DNA of 64,000 bases from Streptomyces sp. NBC_00433 (GCA_036015235.1 CP107926.1:3600001-3664000), one strand, 5' to 3'. Numbered from the stretch's first letter, positions 1 through 8,864 are shown. A program made the numbers and translations. Notes: generated from the letters alone by a model not told the origin.

Positions 1-2
1 GC

Positions 3-413
3 TCACGGGGTGTCCTCCCTCGGCATCGTCGCGCTCCGCGACACCGGGCCGAAGAGATGGATTCCCGGGAGGACGGAGGGCACGTCCACCGTCGCCTCGG
101 CGGTGTAGGCGTCCTCGTCGGCCCTCGTCCAGGTGATCTCGGCGTTCAGCCAGCCGCTGACGGCGTCCGCACCGGCCGCCTGGCCGGCCTGCGTGCCCCC
201 CCTCGGCGGGGGCAGCGCCGCGGTCCGCGCGGCGGTACGGGATGCCGTGCCGGCTTGCTCGGTGCAATACGCCACGAGGCCGAGTTGGATCCCGGCCAAC
301 GCGATGAGCAGCAGGAACGGCAACATCCCGAGATACTCGAGCGAGGCCACGCCACGGTCACCCCGTAGCGCGGCGCCCCTCCGCCCCCGGGCGCCCCGGT
401 CCCCCCGGGCCAC
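3..413 (-). CDS. TadE-like pilus assembly protein
   Basis: This is a 136-residue protein with a short Arg/Gly-rich leader, then a TadE-type prepilin-like segment (GVASLEYLGMLPFLL, about residues 21-35) that continues into one membrane helix to about residue 48, and a small extracytoplasmic domain. TadE proteins are minor pseudopilins of Tad/Flp pili, and the Glu after the processing-like site is the family hallmark. I chose GTG at 413; the upstream extension runs into repeat DNA. The stop overlaps a GTG at 6-4 (GTGA), which probably starts the next tad gene off the left edge. It lies downstream of cpaB and the CpaE-TadE gene but is separated from them by the repeat array. The function is inferred from the family and the context. 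Confidence 0.8.
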   Translation of the reverse strand: MARGDRGARGRRGAALRGDRGVASLEYLGMLPFLLLIALAGIQLGLVAYCTEQAGTASRTAARTAALPPPRGGTQAGQAAGADAVSGWLNAEITWTRADEDAYTAEATVDVPSVLPGIHLFGPVSRSATMPREDTP

Positions 414-492
414 ACCCCCGGGCCCCCTCCGCCCCCGGGCGAGCCGGTCTTTCAGGCCGGGTCCCTTGCGCCCCCGGGCGAGGCGGTCTTTC

Positions 493-1385
493 AGGGGCGC
501 GGGGAACGGCGCGACCAGCCCTCGACAAGCTGCACGTCGCCACCGACCCAAAGGGGCAGTTCGTTTCGATCCGGACCACCGGCCGGTGGTGGGTTGCGCG
601 CGCCGTTCCCCGCGCCCCTGGTGGGCACCCACCGACGCTGCGGGACCGCGACGCCCCCGGGCGAGCGGGTTTTTCAGGGGCGCGGGGAACGGCGCGACCA
701 GCCGTGGACTAGCTGCACGTCGCCACCGACCCAAAGGGGCAGTTCGTTTCGATCCGGACCACCGGCCGGTGGTGGGCTTGTCGCGCCCACGCGGCGCCAG
801 CCGCAGATCAGACACAGCCCCGCGCCCCTGGGCGGCACCCACCGACGCTGCGGGACCGCGACGCCCCCGGGCGAGCGGGTTTTTTAGGGGCGCGGGGAAC
901 GGCGCGACCAGCCGTGGACTAGCTGCACGTCGCCACCGACCCAAAGGGGCAGTTCGTTTCGATCCGGACCACCGGCCGGTGGTGGGCTTGTCGCGCCCAC
1001 GCGGCGCCAGCCGCAGATCAGACACAGCCCCGCGCCCCTGGGCGGCACCCACCGACGCGGAGGGAACGCCGAACCCCCGGGCGAGCGGGTTTTTTAGGGG
1101 CGCGGGGAACGGCGCGACCAGCCGTGGACTAGCTGCACGTCGCCACCGACCCAAAGGGGCAGTTCGTTTCGATCCGGACCACCGGCCGGTGGTGGGCTTG
1201 TCGCGCCCACGCGGCGCCAGCCGCAGATCAGACACAGCCCCGCGCCCCTGGGCGGCACCCACCGACGCGGAGGGAACGCCGAACCCCCGCGCCCGGGGAA
1301 GGGCACCCACCGACGCGGAGGGAACGCCGAACCCCCGCGGGCGGGGAAAGGCACCCACCGACGCGGAGGGAAGGCCGAACCACGG
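493..1385. repeat. Tandem array of type-A repeats (210-bp period)
   Basis: Four type-A elements lie head to tail at 493-619 (127 bp), 676-829, 886-1039 and 1096-1249 (154 bp each). Each pair is separated by the same 56-bp spacer, so the last three repeat every 210 bp and look identical by eye. Each element begins AGGGGCGCGGGGAAC and ends CGCGCCCCT. The first has perfect inverted ends of about 21 bp, and all carry the central palindrome CCACCGGCCGGTGG. From 1250 the spacer motif GACGCGGAGGGAACGCCGAA decays into three shorter copies about 48 bp apart. The array fills the gap between two tad-operon genes. The long open frames across it are GC artefacts. Confidence 0.9.
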
Positions 1386-1423
1386 CGGCCGGGGGGGTCG
1401 GGTGACCCCGCGGGAGGCGATGT

Positions 1424-3004
1424 TCATCGGGCGGGCCGTTCGTCGACGGTTTTGGCGTGGCCGTGGACCGGGAGCCAGAAGTCGATGGCGCCCGGGAAGA
1501 GGACCGGGACGTGGAGGGTCACGGTGGCCTCGACGGTGCCGTCGTCGTTGCTGTGGGCGTCGACCTCCGCGCCGTCCGTCCACGCGCCGGGCAGGTCGTC
1601 GCGGGCGGCCGCGTCGCCCGCGGCCTGCGGGGAGTCGGAGACGGCCGCGGCCCTCGCCGCCGCGTCGGCCGCGTCGCCCGCCAGGGTGAAGGTGTAGCCG
1701 GCGAGCACGGCCTGCCAGACCAGGATCAGGGTGACCAGGATGATCGGGGTCATCCCCAGGGTCTCCAGGGTGACCTGGCCGCGGTCGCCGCCGCGGCGGG
1801 ACTTCCTGGTGCGGGCCACGGGCAGGGTCGCCCCGGTGACCAGGCCCAGCTCGCCCGCCAGGGACCATATGCCGGCCTTGACGGTGGAGCGGGTGTCGAG
1901 GTCGTGGAGGCGTCCCGCGTCGATGACGGGCTGGAGTTCGCGGAAGGCGGCGGGGATGACGGAGGCCGCGATGCGCGTGCCGGTGATGCGGCCGACGAGG
2001 GTCGGCTGGATCTCCGTGGAGCGGGTGTGGCGGTTCACGACCGTCGTCGTGTCCTGGGGTTTGCGTATCTGGAGGCGGTCCCACATGCGGACCATGCGCT
2101 TGGCGGCGCGGACGGCCACCACGTCGGGCGTGGTGACCAGGACCGCGGTGTCGGCGACCTCGACGGCGGCCGCGTTGGCGCTGGTCATCTGGGTGCCGCA
2201 GTCGACGACGACGACTTCGTAGCGCTGCCGCAGGGCGGTCAGGACGAGGCGGGCGGCGCGGTCGGTGACGTCCTCGCCGCGCTCGCCGTCGGCGGGGGCG
2301 AGCAGCAGGGCGGGGCCCGACTCGTGGACGTACATGGCGTCCTGGAGGACGCGGGAGGAGACGTCGGCGATGTCGGCGAGGTCGGCGACCGAGCGGCGGA
2401 ACTGCACGTCGAGGTAGGAGGCGATGTCGCCGCCCTGGAGGTCGAGGTCGACCAGGGCGGTGGAGCGGCCCGACGCGTGGGCGGCCAGGGCGAGGTGGAT
2501 GGCGGTGACGGTGGTGCCGACGCCGCCCTTGGCTCCGGCGACCGCGACCAGGGTGCCGCCGACGACGGCGGGCAGGGCGGCGCGCTGCGGGCCGAGGTGG
2601 CGGCGGACGCCGACGGCCCAGGTGGCGGCGGCGTCGACGCGGGCGCCCAGGTCGTCGTAGGACAGCGGGAGTCCGACGACTCCGCGGGCGCCGGAGTTCA
2701 TCGCGGCGGCGAGGATGGCGGGGCCGGGGTCGGGGGTGAGCAGGACGACGCCGACCGCGGGGAAGCGCAGCGCGATGTCGCGGACCAGGTCGAGCGCGGG
2801 CATCGGGCCGATCGTCTCGTGGACGATGACGACTTCGGGCAGTTCCTCGACGCCCGACTCGGCGGCGCGGGTGAGCAGTTCGAGCAGCCCGGTGGAGTCG
2901 TGCAGCGCGGGTGCCGGCTCCGCGCCGGGGAGTTGCCCGAGCAGGCCCATGAGGGCGCGGGCGGCGTCGGCGTCGGAGGTGGCGGCGACGATGCGTACGG
3001 TCAC
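1424..3004 (-). CDS. CpaE-like ATPase fused to a TadE-like domain
   Basis: This is a 526-residue Tad pilus protein. Residues 1-130 look like the receiver-like N-terminus of CpaE. A MinD/ParA-type ATPase follows, with the deviant Walker A KGGVGTT at about 159-165 and the later motifs VVDCGTQ and TTPDVVAVRAAKR. From about residue 406 a TadE segment begins (GQVTLETLGMTPIILV) with one membrane helix near 417-437 and a small exported domain. CpaE is usually a cytoplasmic localisation ATPase; here it is covalently tied to a pseudopilin-like domain. I recall this fusion as common in Streptomyces. GTG at 3004 overlaps the cpaB stop (GTGA) and has GGAGG upstream, so translation is probably coupled. 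Confidence 0.85.
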   Translation of the reverse strand: MTVRIVAATSDADAARALMGLLGQLPGAEPAPALHDSTGLLELLTRAAESGVEELPEVVIVHETIGPMPALDLVRDIALRFPAVGVVLLTPDPGPAILAAAMNSGARGVVGLPLSYDDLGARVDAAATWAVGVRRHLGPQRAALPAVVGGTLVAVAGAKGGVGTTVTAIHLALAAHASGRSTALVDLDLQGGDIASYLDVQFRRSVADLADIADVSSRVLQDAMYVHESGPALLLAPADGERGEDVTDRAARLVLTALRQRYEVVVVDCGTQMTSANAAAVEVADTAVLVTTPDVVAVRAAKRMVRMWDRLQIRKPQDTTTVVNRHTRSTEIQPTLVGRITGTRIAASVIPAAFRELQPVIDAGRLHDLDTRSTVKAGIWSLAGELGLVTGATLPVARTRKSRRGGDRGQVTLETLGMTPIILVTLILVWQAVLAGYTFTLAGDAADAAARAAAVSDSPQAAGDAAARDDLPGAWTDGAEVDAHSNDDGTVEATVTLHVPVLFPGAIDFWLPVHGHAKTVDERPAR

Positions 3005-3729
3005 GGGCGGGCACCTCCGCCGGTGGCGGTGTCCCCGGACAGGGTGTAGTTGCGGCTGGTGTCCGGCGGGGCGGTGGTGTCGCCGGGGGCGACCAGGGCG
3101 AGGCGTACGTGTTCGGCGAACGACTCGGCATAGGCGACGCGTTGGGCGTCCTCGGCGTCGAGCGCGAAGGTGATGGGCACGCCCTCGGTGGACAGCCGCT
3201 GGGCGTCGGCGCTCTTGTCGAAGGCCTTGATCTCGCCGACGTCGATGACCTGGGCGCCGGCGACGATGATGCGGGAGAGGTCGGCGTCGGTGGACTTGTG
3301 GCCGGCGAAGGTGGCGAAGATGTTGACCCGGGCGCCGGGGGTGATCTTGCCGGCGACGCCGGTCTCCGCGTCGATCATGATGGCGATCTCCATCTGGCCC
3401 GGGTGCAGTTCGGGCCGCGCGGCCACCATGTCGGTCTGCAGCAGCGAGCCCTTCTTGAGCGCCACCGCGGCGATCTTGCCCTGCACCTGCCCGAGGTCGC
3501 GGACGGCGGTGTCCGGCAGCCAGCGCGACGGGACCCGTATCCGCCGCACGTTGGCGCTGCTGAGCTGCTGGTACGCGGCTATGTCGGAGGACAGTTCGTA
3601 CGCCGTGACCTTCTCCCCGACCTGCGACCGTGCGTCGTTGACGACGGCGAGCACCCCGGCGAAGGCGGCGATCGCGCACACGGCGGAGACCACCAGAAGG
3701 ACGACACCACGGCGCTGACGTGAGTTCAT
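3001..3729 (-). CDS. cpaB: Flp pilus assembly protein CpaB (SAF domain)
   Basis: This is a 242-residue protein with an N-terminal membrane anchor (about residues 8-28). A SAF domain (around VTAYELSSDIAAYQQLSSAN) is followed by the RcpC/CpaB core, including PGARVNIFATF and a C-terminal FALDAEDAQRVAYAES motif. CpaB/RcpC proteins act in the periplasm or cell wall in assembly of Tad pili. It is second in the minus-strand operon, after the zinc-ribbon protein, and its stop overlaps the start of the CpaE-TadE fusion. ATG at 3729 is the only start that keeps the intact membrane anchor. Confidence 0.88.
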   Translation of the reverse strand: MNSRQRRGVVLLVVSAVCAIAAFAGVLAVVNDARSQVGEKVTAYELSSDIAAYQQLSSANVRRIRVPSRWLPDTAVRDLGQVQGKIAAVALKKGSLLQTDMVAARPELHPGQMEIAIMIDAETGVAGKITPGARVNIFATFAGHKSTDADLSRIIVAGAQVIDVGEIKAFDKSADAQRLSTEGVPITFALDAEDAQRVAYAESFAEHVRLALVAPGDTTAPPDTSRNYTLSGDTATGGGARP

Positions 3730-3741
3730 GTGCGGGCGGAC

Positions 3742-4590
3742 CTATCGCTTGTGGGGTTCGAGTTGGGGGCGGCGCGGGGTCTCCACGGAGCGGCCGCGGT
3801 GGTCGGCGGCGTGCTTGGCCGGTGTCTGCCGCTCCGCGAGCCGGGTGGCGCAGAACAGGCACTGGTCGCCGATGACTTCGAGCCCGCACCAGGTGCAGGT
3901 GTCGCGCCGCACGGAGGTGACGAGCTGGTAGAGCATGCCGACGTCGGCGATGTAGGCGGTGAATTCGACCAGTTTGGCGGTGCCCCACCAGCGGGCCGAG
4001 TCCGGTGGCAGCGGCACCTCGCGCAGGTGCTGGGAATGCCAGGCATCGGCCAGCGGGCCGGTGATCCAGCCGGGGTCGACGCCCTTGCCCGCGACGGCGA
4101 GCTGCGTCTGGTAGCCGGGGCCCGGCGGGATCGCGGTGGGCTCGGCCTCGCCGAGGTAGGGCTCGGGGTGCGCGAGGACCGCGAAGTGCCGCCCGGGGAC
4201 GAGGGACTTGACATGGGAGCCGACGCCGACCGGCACCCGGTCGAGCTTGGCGACCGAGCCGAGCAGCGCACCGGAGTGCAGGTAGTACGACAGCAGGCGG
4301 GCGGCGCCGGCGAGCACTCCGGGTCCGAGGTCGGTGCCGGCCAGCTGCCGCAGCTGCTCGCCGAGCAGCGCCCTGGCCAGCGGCGGCAGGCTCAGCGGGA
4401 CGATCGCCAACCTGTCGGCTTCCAGGGCGGATCGGACGGTGTGCAGGCGGCGGCGGACCGGGTCGTCGGGCTCGGCGGGGGCGAGCGCGACGACATGGCC
4501 GTGCGCTTCCAGCGCGGTCGCGACCCGCGTCACGTGCTCCTCCAGCGGAAGTGCGAGGTCGTCCGACGTGACCGTGATGACGCTCAGCAT
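3742..4590 (-). CDS. Conserved hypothetical protein with C-terminal zinc ribbon
   Basis: This is a 282-residue soluble protein of unknown function at the head of the tad operon. Near the C-terminus it has two CxxC knuckles, CTWCGLEVIGDQC and CLFC, which should bind zinc. The rest has no motif I recognise. ATG at 4590 is preceded by AAGGAGGAGG at good spacing, so I rejected the longer frame starting at 4752. The stop lies 12 bp before cpaB, which implies co-transcription. By position it may be a regulator or assembly factor of the pilus, but this is only inferred from context. Confidence 0.72.
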   Translation of the reverse strand: MLSVITVTSDDLALPLEEHVTRVATALEAHGHVVALAPAEPDDPVRRRLHTVRSALEADRLAIVPLSLPPLARALLGEQLRQLAGTDLGPGVLAGAARLLSYYLHSGALLGSVAKLDRVPVGVGSHVKSLVPGRHFAVLAHPEPYLGEAEPTAIPPGPGYQTQLAVAGKGVDPGWITGPLADAWHSQHLREVPLPPDSARWWGTAKLVEFTAYIADVGMLYQLVTSVRRDTCTWCGLEVIGDQCLFCATRLAERQTPAKHAADHRGRSVETPRRPQLEPHKR

Positions 4591-4726
4591 CCGGAACCTC
4601 CTCCTTTCCGCCTTTTCGGCCCCTGCGGCCTGGCGATTTTCGCTCGTCAGCTTATCGATGTGTAGCGGATTGGGTGCGCAAAGTTGCGGATCGGCGGCGG
4701 GCGGCGGCGGCTGTCCACTGGAGGTC

Positions 4727-4755
4727 TTGACAACCCAATTGGTCTGGACCAACTT
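4727..4755 (+). promoter_or_regulatory. Chitinase promoter with DasR operator (dre)
   Basis: A consensus -35 TTGACA at 4727-4732 is followed by ATTGGTCTGGACCAAC at 4738-4753. Its core TGGTCTGGACCA differs by one base from the DasR site core TGGTCTAGACCA known from Streptomyces N-acetylglucosamine and chitinase genes. The site overlaps the expected -10 region about 100 bp upstream of the chitinase start. Binding of DasR there would block transcription until GlcN-6-P or GlcNAc-6-P accumulates. The match is seen directly; control by DasR is inferred. Confidence 0.8.
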
Positions 4756-4857
4756 TCTCCCTTACCGGGCCTTCCCGGTAGTCCCAACGGCCTGCCCGGA
4801 CTTCCCGGTCACCCGCACACCCACCACCCCCCAACTCCTTGCCCCCAGGAGGCAGTC

Positions 4858-6399
4858 GTGGAACGTGCAACGCACGCGAATCGAGCCAGCCAAACGCACC
4901 GCAGAGCGACCGTCAGGCAGCGTACGGTCGCCGCACTGAGCGCGGCGGCGGTGATCGGCGCGGGCGTGGCCGTCGTCACCGTCGGCAGCGCGAGTGCCGC
5001 GACCACCAACCTCGTCGCCAACCCCGGCTTCGAGAGCGGGCTTTCGAACTGGACCTGCACCGCGGGCAGCGGCGCCGCCGTCTCCAGCCCGGTGCACGCC
5101 GGGTCCGGCGCGCTCAAGGCCACCCCGTCGAACAGCGACACCGGCCAGTGCTCGCAGACCGTCAGCGTGCAGCCCAACTCCCAGTACACGCTGAGCGCGT
5201 GGGTCCAGGGCTCCTACGTCTACATCGGCGCCACCGGCACCGGCGGCACCGACCCGTCGACCTGGACGCCGAGCGCGTCCTCCTACCAGCAGCTCAGCGT
5301 CAACTTCACCACCGGCGCCTCCACCCACTCGGTGACCGTCTACACGCACGGCTGGTACGCGCAGCCCGCGTACTTCGCCGACGACATCACCCTGTCGGGC
5401 CCCGGCGGCTCCTCCACCACCCCGCCGACCACACCGCCCACCAGTCCCACGACCAAGCCGCCGACCACACCCCCGACCAGCCCGACCACGACACCGCCGA
5501 CCAGCCCGCCCTCGGGCGGCCTGCCCAAGCACAAGGTCACCGGCTACTGGCAGAACTTCAACAACGGCGCCACCGTGCAGACCATCGCGCAGGTGCAGAG
5601 CCAGTACGACATCATCGCGGTGGCCTTCGCGGACGCGACGACCACGCCCGGCGCGGTGTCCTTCACCCTCGACCCGTCGCTCGGCTACGGCGTCGCGCAG
5701 TTCAAGGCCGACATCGCGGCCAAGCAGGCCGCGGGCAAGAAGGTGATCATCTCGGTCGGCGGCCAGAACGGCACGATCTCGATACGCGACTCGGCGTCGG
5801 CCACCAACTTCGCCAACAGCGTCTACTCGCTGATGCAGACCTACGGCTTCAACGGCGTCGACATCGACCTGGAGAACGGCATCGACTCGACGTACATGCC
5901 GCAGGCGCTGCGGTCGCTCAGCTCCAAGGCGGGCTCGGGCCTGATCATCACGATGGCGCCGCAGACGATCGACATGCTGTCGGCGGGCAGTGACTACCTG
6001 GCCACCGCGCTCAAGGTCAAGGACATCCTGACCATCGTCAACACGCAGTATTACAACAGCGGTTCGATGAACGGCTGCAACGGCGGCGTCTACAGCCAGG
6101 GCTCGGTGGACTTCATCACCACGCTGGCCTGCACCGCGATCCAGGCCGGCCTGTCACCCTCCCAGGTCGGCATCGGCACCCCCGCCTCCACCAGCGCGGC
6201 CGGCTCCGGCTACGTCAGCCCGACCGTCGTCGACAACGCGCTCGACTGCCTCGCCAAGGGCACGGGCTGCGGCAGTTTCCACCCGTCCACCACCTGGCCC
6301 GGCATCGGCGGCGCGATGACCTGGTCGACGAACTGGGACGCATCCGCCGGCAACACCTGGTCCAACGGCGTCGGCCCGCACGTCCACGCCATGCCCTGA
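4858..6399 (+). CDS. Secreted GH18 chitinase with N-terminal carbohydrate-binding module
   Basis: This is a 513-residue exported enzyme. A Sec/Tat-like signal peptide with a long basic n-region ends near SASA (about residue 45). A jelly-roll binding module follows (TNLVANPGFESGLSNW, CBM16/CBM4_9-like, to about 180), then a Pro/Thr linker, then a GH18 barrel. The catalytic signature is FNGVDIDLE (DxxDxDxE), whose final Glu is the acid. It hydrolyses chitin outside the cell. GTG at 4858 has AGGAGG 4 bases upstream; the upstream in-frame extension is a Pro/Gly-rich artefact. The DasR site upstream supports control by chitin-derived sugars. Confidence 0.92.
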   Translation: MERATHANRASQTHRRATVRQRTVAALSAAAVIGAGVAVVTVGSASAATTNLVANPGFESGLSNWTCTAGSGAAVSSPVHAGSGALKATPSNSDTGQCSQTVSVQPNSQYTLSAWVQGSYVYIGATGTGGTDPSTWTPSASSYQQLSVNFTTGASTHSVTVYTHGWYAQPAYFADDITLSGPGGSSTTPPTTPPTSPTTKPPTTPPTSPTTTPPTSPPSGGLPKHKVTGYWQNFNNGATVQTIAQVQSQYDIIAVAFADATTTPGAVSFTLDPSLGYGVAQFKADIAAKQAAGKKVIISVGGQNGTISIRDSASATNFANSVYSLMQTYGFNGVDIDLENGIDSTYMPQALRSLSSKAGSGLIITMAPQTIDMLSAGSDYLATALKVKDILTIVNTQYYNSGSMNGCNGGVYSQGSVDFITTLACTAIQAGLSPSQVGIGTPASTSAAGSGYVSPTVVDNALDCLAKGTGCGSFHPSTTWPGIGGAMTWSTNWDASAGNTWSNGVGPHVHAMP

Positions 6400-6451
6400 C
6401 GGGCGGTTCGCCCGGGAGTGCGCCCATGCCCTGCCGGGCGAGCGAGTCTTG

Positions 6452-6577
6452 AGGGGCGCGGGGAACTGCGCGACCAGCCCCCACCGGGGCGCGGGTCGCC
6501 ACCGGCCCGAAGGGGCTGTTCGGTCCGATCCGGACCACCGGCCGGTGGTCGGCTGAGCGCGCAGTTCCCCGCGCCCC
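6452..6577. repeat. Type-A inverted-end repeat
   Basis: This 126-bp copy has terminal inverted repeats of about 20 bp (AGGGGCGCGGGGAACTGCGC and its complement) and the internal palindrome ACCACCGGCCGGTGGT. It lies between the convergent ends of the chitinase and ridA genes and may act as a two-way terminator. Confidence 0.88.
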
Positions 6578-6625
6578 AACGGGGCACGTCCCGCCGTACG
6601 AACAGCGTGCCGCCGCAGGCGGTGT

Positions 6626-7033
6626 TCAGGCCAGAACGGCCATCGCGTCGATCTCGACCAGGAGGCCGGCCGGGAGGCCGACGTAGACGGTCGTGCGGGC
6701 GGCCGGCGGCTGCGTGAGGCCGGCGAAATACCCGTCGTACAGCTCGTTGAACTCCGCGAAGTGCTCCGTGTCGGTCAGGTACACGCGGACCATGACCGCG
6801 TCCTCCCAGGACGCGCCCCCGGCCTCCAGGACGGACCGGACGTTGGCGAGGGTCTGGAGGACCTGGGCGCGCAGGGTGGGGCCCGCCGGGGTCGGGGGCC
6901 GGCCCTCGGTGGCAGGCAGGAAGCCGACCTGGCCCGCCACCTGGAGGATGTTGCCCTTGCGCACGCCGTGCGAGAACTTCGCCGGGGGCGTGGTGTGGGT
7001 CGGCGGGGTGATCGCCGTCTTGGGGCTGGTCAT
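6626..7033 (-). CDS. ridA: RidA family enamine/imine deaminase
   Basis: This 135-residue protein has the YjgF/YER057c/UK114 fold. Family motifs include ILQVAGQVGF, MVRVYLTD and TVYVGLPAGLLVEIDAMAVL. RidA proteins hydrolyse reactive 2-aminoacrylate-type enamines released by PLP enzymes, preventing damage. ATG at 7033 overlaps the iclR stop (ATGA), so translation is likely coupled. Its place beside a D-Ser/D-Thr PLP enzyme gene fits a clean-up role in the same pathway. It is slightly long for RidA because of a short N-terminal tail. Confidence 0.88.
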   Translation of the reverse strand: MTSPKTAITPPTHTTPPAKFSHGVRKGNILQVAGQVGFLPATEGRPPTPAGPTLRAQVLQTLANVRSVLEAGGASWEDAVMVRVYLTDTEHFAEFNELYDGYFAGLTQPPAARTTVYVGLPAGLLVEIDAMAVLA

Positions 7034-7827
7034 CGGGTCGCGCCTTTCGTCGTGGGAGGGGGAGCGGCGGCACGGGGAGAAGGGCCGGCGACGCCGGACA
7101 GCTCGGCCCCGATCGCCTCGGCGGTCCGCAGGATCAGCGGCCGCAGCCGCAACAGCTCCTCGGCGGTGACCACCACGTTGGGCGCCGAGACCGACATGGC
7201 CGCGCAGACCCGCCCGTCGGGGCCGTGCAGCGGGGCGCCGACGCAGTTGATGGACTCCTCGTGGCCGCCCAGGTCGCAGGCCCAGCCCTGCTCCCCCACC
7301 CGGGCCAGCTCGGCGAGGAAGGCGGCGGCGTCCGGGGTCGAACGCGGGGTGTAGCGCGGGTAGTCGAGGCCTTCCGCGACGGCCCGGCGCTCCGGCTCCG
7401 GCAGGTCGGCGAGCAGCAGTTTGGCGACGGCGGCCACCGTGATGGCGACCGGGCGGCCGATCCGGGAGTACATGCGGACCGGGTAGCGGCTCTCCACCTT
7501 GTCGATGTAGACGACCTCGCCCTGCTCGTAGACGGCCAAGTGCACGGTGTGGCCGATGCGTTCGTTGAGCGCGGCCAGGTGCGGGTGGGCGATGCCGCGG
7601 ATGTCCAGTGCCTCGACGGCCTGTTGGGCCAGCGCGAACAGCCGGGAGCCGAGCCGGTAGCGCTGGTCCTGCTGGCGGTAGACCAGGCCGTGCTCGTGCA
7701 GCGTGCGCAGCAGCCGCAGCGCGGTGGACTTGTGCACGTCCAGCCGGGTGGCGACCTGCTCCAGGCTCGCGGGGCCCTCGGCGAGCAGCGGCAGGATGCT
7801 CAGCGCGCGGTCGACCGTCTGGCTCAC
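7030..7827 (-). CDS. IclR family transcriptional regulator
   Basis: This 265-residue protein has an N-terminal winged helix (VDRALSILPLLAEGPASLEQVATRLDVHK is its start; recognition helix around KSTALRLLRTL) and the C-terminal effector domain (IGRPVAITVAAVAKLLLA, GWACDLGGHEESINCVGAP). GTG at 7827 overlaps the stop of the sugar-kinase gene (GTGA), and its own stop overlaps ridA. IclR proteins usually control neighbouring catabolic operons. The palindrome at 8991-9005 in the divergent promoter region is a good candidate operator. The effector is unknown; a keto-acid or D-amino-acid intermediate is plausible. Confidence 0.88.
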   Translation of the reverse strand: MSQTVDRALSILPLLAEGPASLEQVATRLDVHKSTALRLLRTLHEHGLVYRQQDQRYRLGSRLFALAQQAVEALDIRGIAHPHLAALNERIGHTVHLAVYEQGEVVYIDKVESRYPVRMYSRIGRPVAITVAAVAKLLLADLPEPERRAVAEGLDYPRYTPRSTPDAAAFLAELARVGEQGWACDLGGHEESINCVGAPLHGPDGRVCAAMSVSAPNVVVTAEELLRLRPLILRTAEAIGAELSGVAGPSPRAAAPPPTTKGATR

Positions 7828-8864
7828 CGCCCCACCACCTCCCCGTCCCGGCCCTGGTCCTGTTCGGTCCAGCCGGGGCCGAGTCGCAGTCTGCCCCACG
7901 CGGTGTCGTCCAGCGCGGCAAGGGCTTCGGCGTGCGCGCGGGCGGGCGGCGGGGCGAGGTCGCCGGGCACGGTCAGCGCGGCGGCGGCCAGCAGGTGGCC
8001 GTGCCGCAGCCGGTCGCGCGGCGGCAGCCCGCGCAGGGTCGCGGACAGGAAGCCGGCGGCGAAGGCGTCGCCCGCGCCGACGTGGGCGACGACGTCGACC
8101 ACGGGCGCCGGCACGTGCACACGCTCGGCGCCGCTGAAGACGGTGGCGCCGGCCGCGCCCTGCTTGACCACGACGGTGGCCGGTTCGGGCAGCGCGGCCC
8201 GGATCGCGTCGGCGTCCGACAGGCCCCAGGCGGCCCGCGCCTCGTCCTCGCCGACGAAGACCAGGTCGCAGCCGCGGGCGAGTTCGGCCAGCAGCCACGG
8301 GTCGGCGCCGTGCCACAGCGCGGGCCGGTGGTTGACGTCGAAGGACACCAGGGGGCGGCCCGGCTCGCGGTGGGTGAGCCGCCGCATCAGGGCCTTGCAG
8401 GTGGCCGACAGGGCGCAGGTGATCCCGGTCAGGTGCAGCACCCGCCCGGCCCACACGTCCTCGCGCCGCACCAGCGCGGGCGACAGCGCGGAGGCGGCGG
8501 AGCCCTTGCGGTAGTAGGCGACCTCGGCGCGTCCCGGGGCCGGGCCCAGCGTGGTGGCGCGCTCGCCCGCGGTACGGAAGTAGACGCCGGTGGGCCGGTG
8601 CGGGTCGCGCCGGACCGCGCCGACGTCGACTCCGGCGGCGGCGACGGCCTCGACCAGGTGGTCGCCGAAGCCGTCGGCGCCGACCCGGCTCACCCAGCGG
8701 GCGCTGTGCCCGATACGGGCCAGGGTGCACGCGACGTTCGACTCGGCGCCGCCGATGGACCGGTGGAAGGCGGGGACGTCCGCCAGCCGCCCGGCCCGGC
8801 TCGGCACGAAGGTGACCATGGACTCCCCGAGGCATACGACGTCCACGCTCGGCGTCACGGTCAT
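7824..8864 (-). CDS. PfkB-family sugar kinase (2-keto-3-deoxygluconate kinase-like)
   Basis: This 346-residue ribokinase-fold kinase has the N-terminal CLGESMVTFVP and GGAESNVACTLARIG motifs and the C-terminal signature GAGDAFAAGF, whose Asp is the catalytic base. The nearest family by motif is KDG kinase, which would phosphorylate 2-keto-3-deoxygluconate, but the substrate cannot be fixed from sequence. It heads the minus-strand operon kinase-iclR-ridA, with stop-start overlaps throughout. ATG at 8864 has only a weak ribosome site. Confidence 0.82.
   Translation of the reverse strand: MTVTPSVDVVCLGESMVTFVPSRAGRLADVPAFHRSIGGAESNVACTLARIGHSARWVSRVGADGFGDHLVEAVAAAGVDVGAVRRDPHRPTGVYFRTAGERATTLGPAPGRAEVAYYRKGSAASALSPALVRREDVWAGRVLHLTGITCALSATCKALMRRLTHREPGRPLVSFDVNHRPALWHGADPWLLAELARGCDLVFVGEDEARAAWGLSDADAIRAALPEPATVVVKQGAAGATVFSGAERVHVPAPVVDVVAHVGAGDAFAAGFLSATLRGLPPRDRLRHGHLLAAAALTVPGDLAPPPARAHAEALAALDDTAWGRLRLGPGWTEQDQGRDGEVVGR

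Noticed and set aside
493..1385. CRISPR-like periodic repeats
   Set aside because: The spacers are identical to each other, units are 210 bp, and there are no cas genes; this is a tandem duplication.
3..3131. 1042-codon open frame through the tad region and repeats
   Set aside because: Most of it is Arg/Pro-rich shadow of the CpaE-TadE gene and repeat DNA; only its last 136 codons are a real TadE-like gene.
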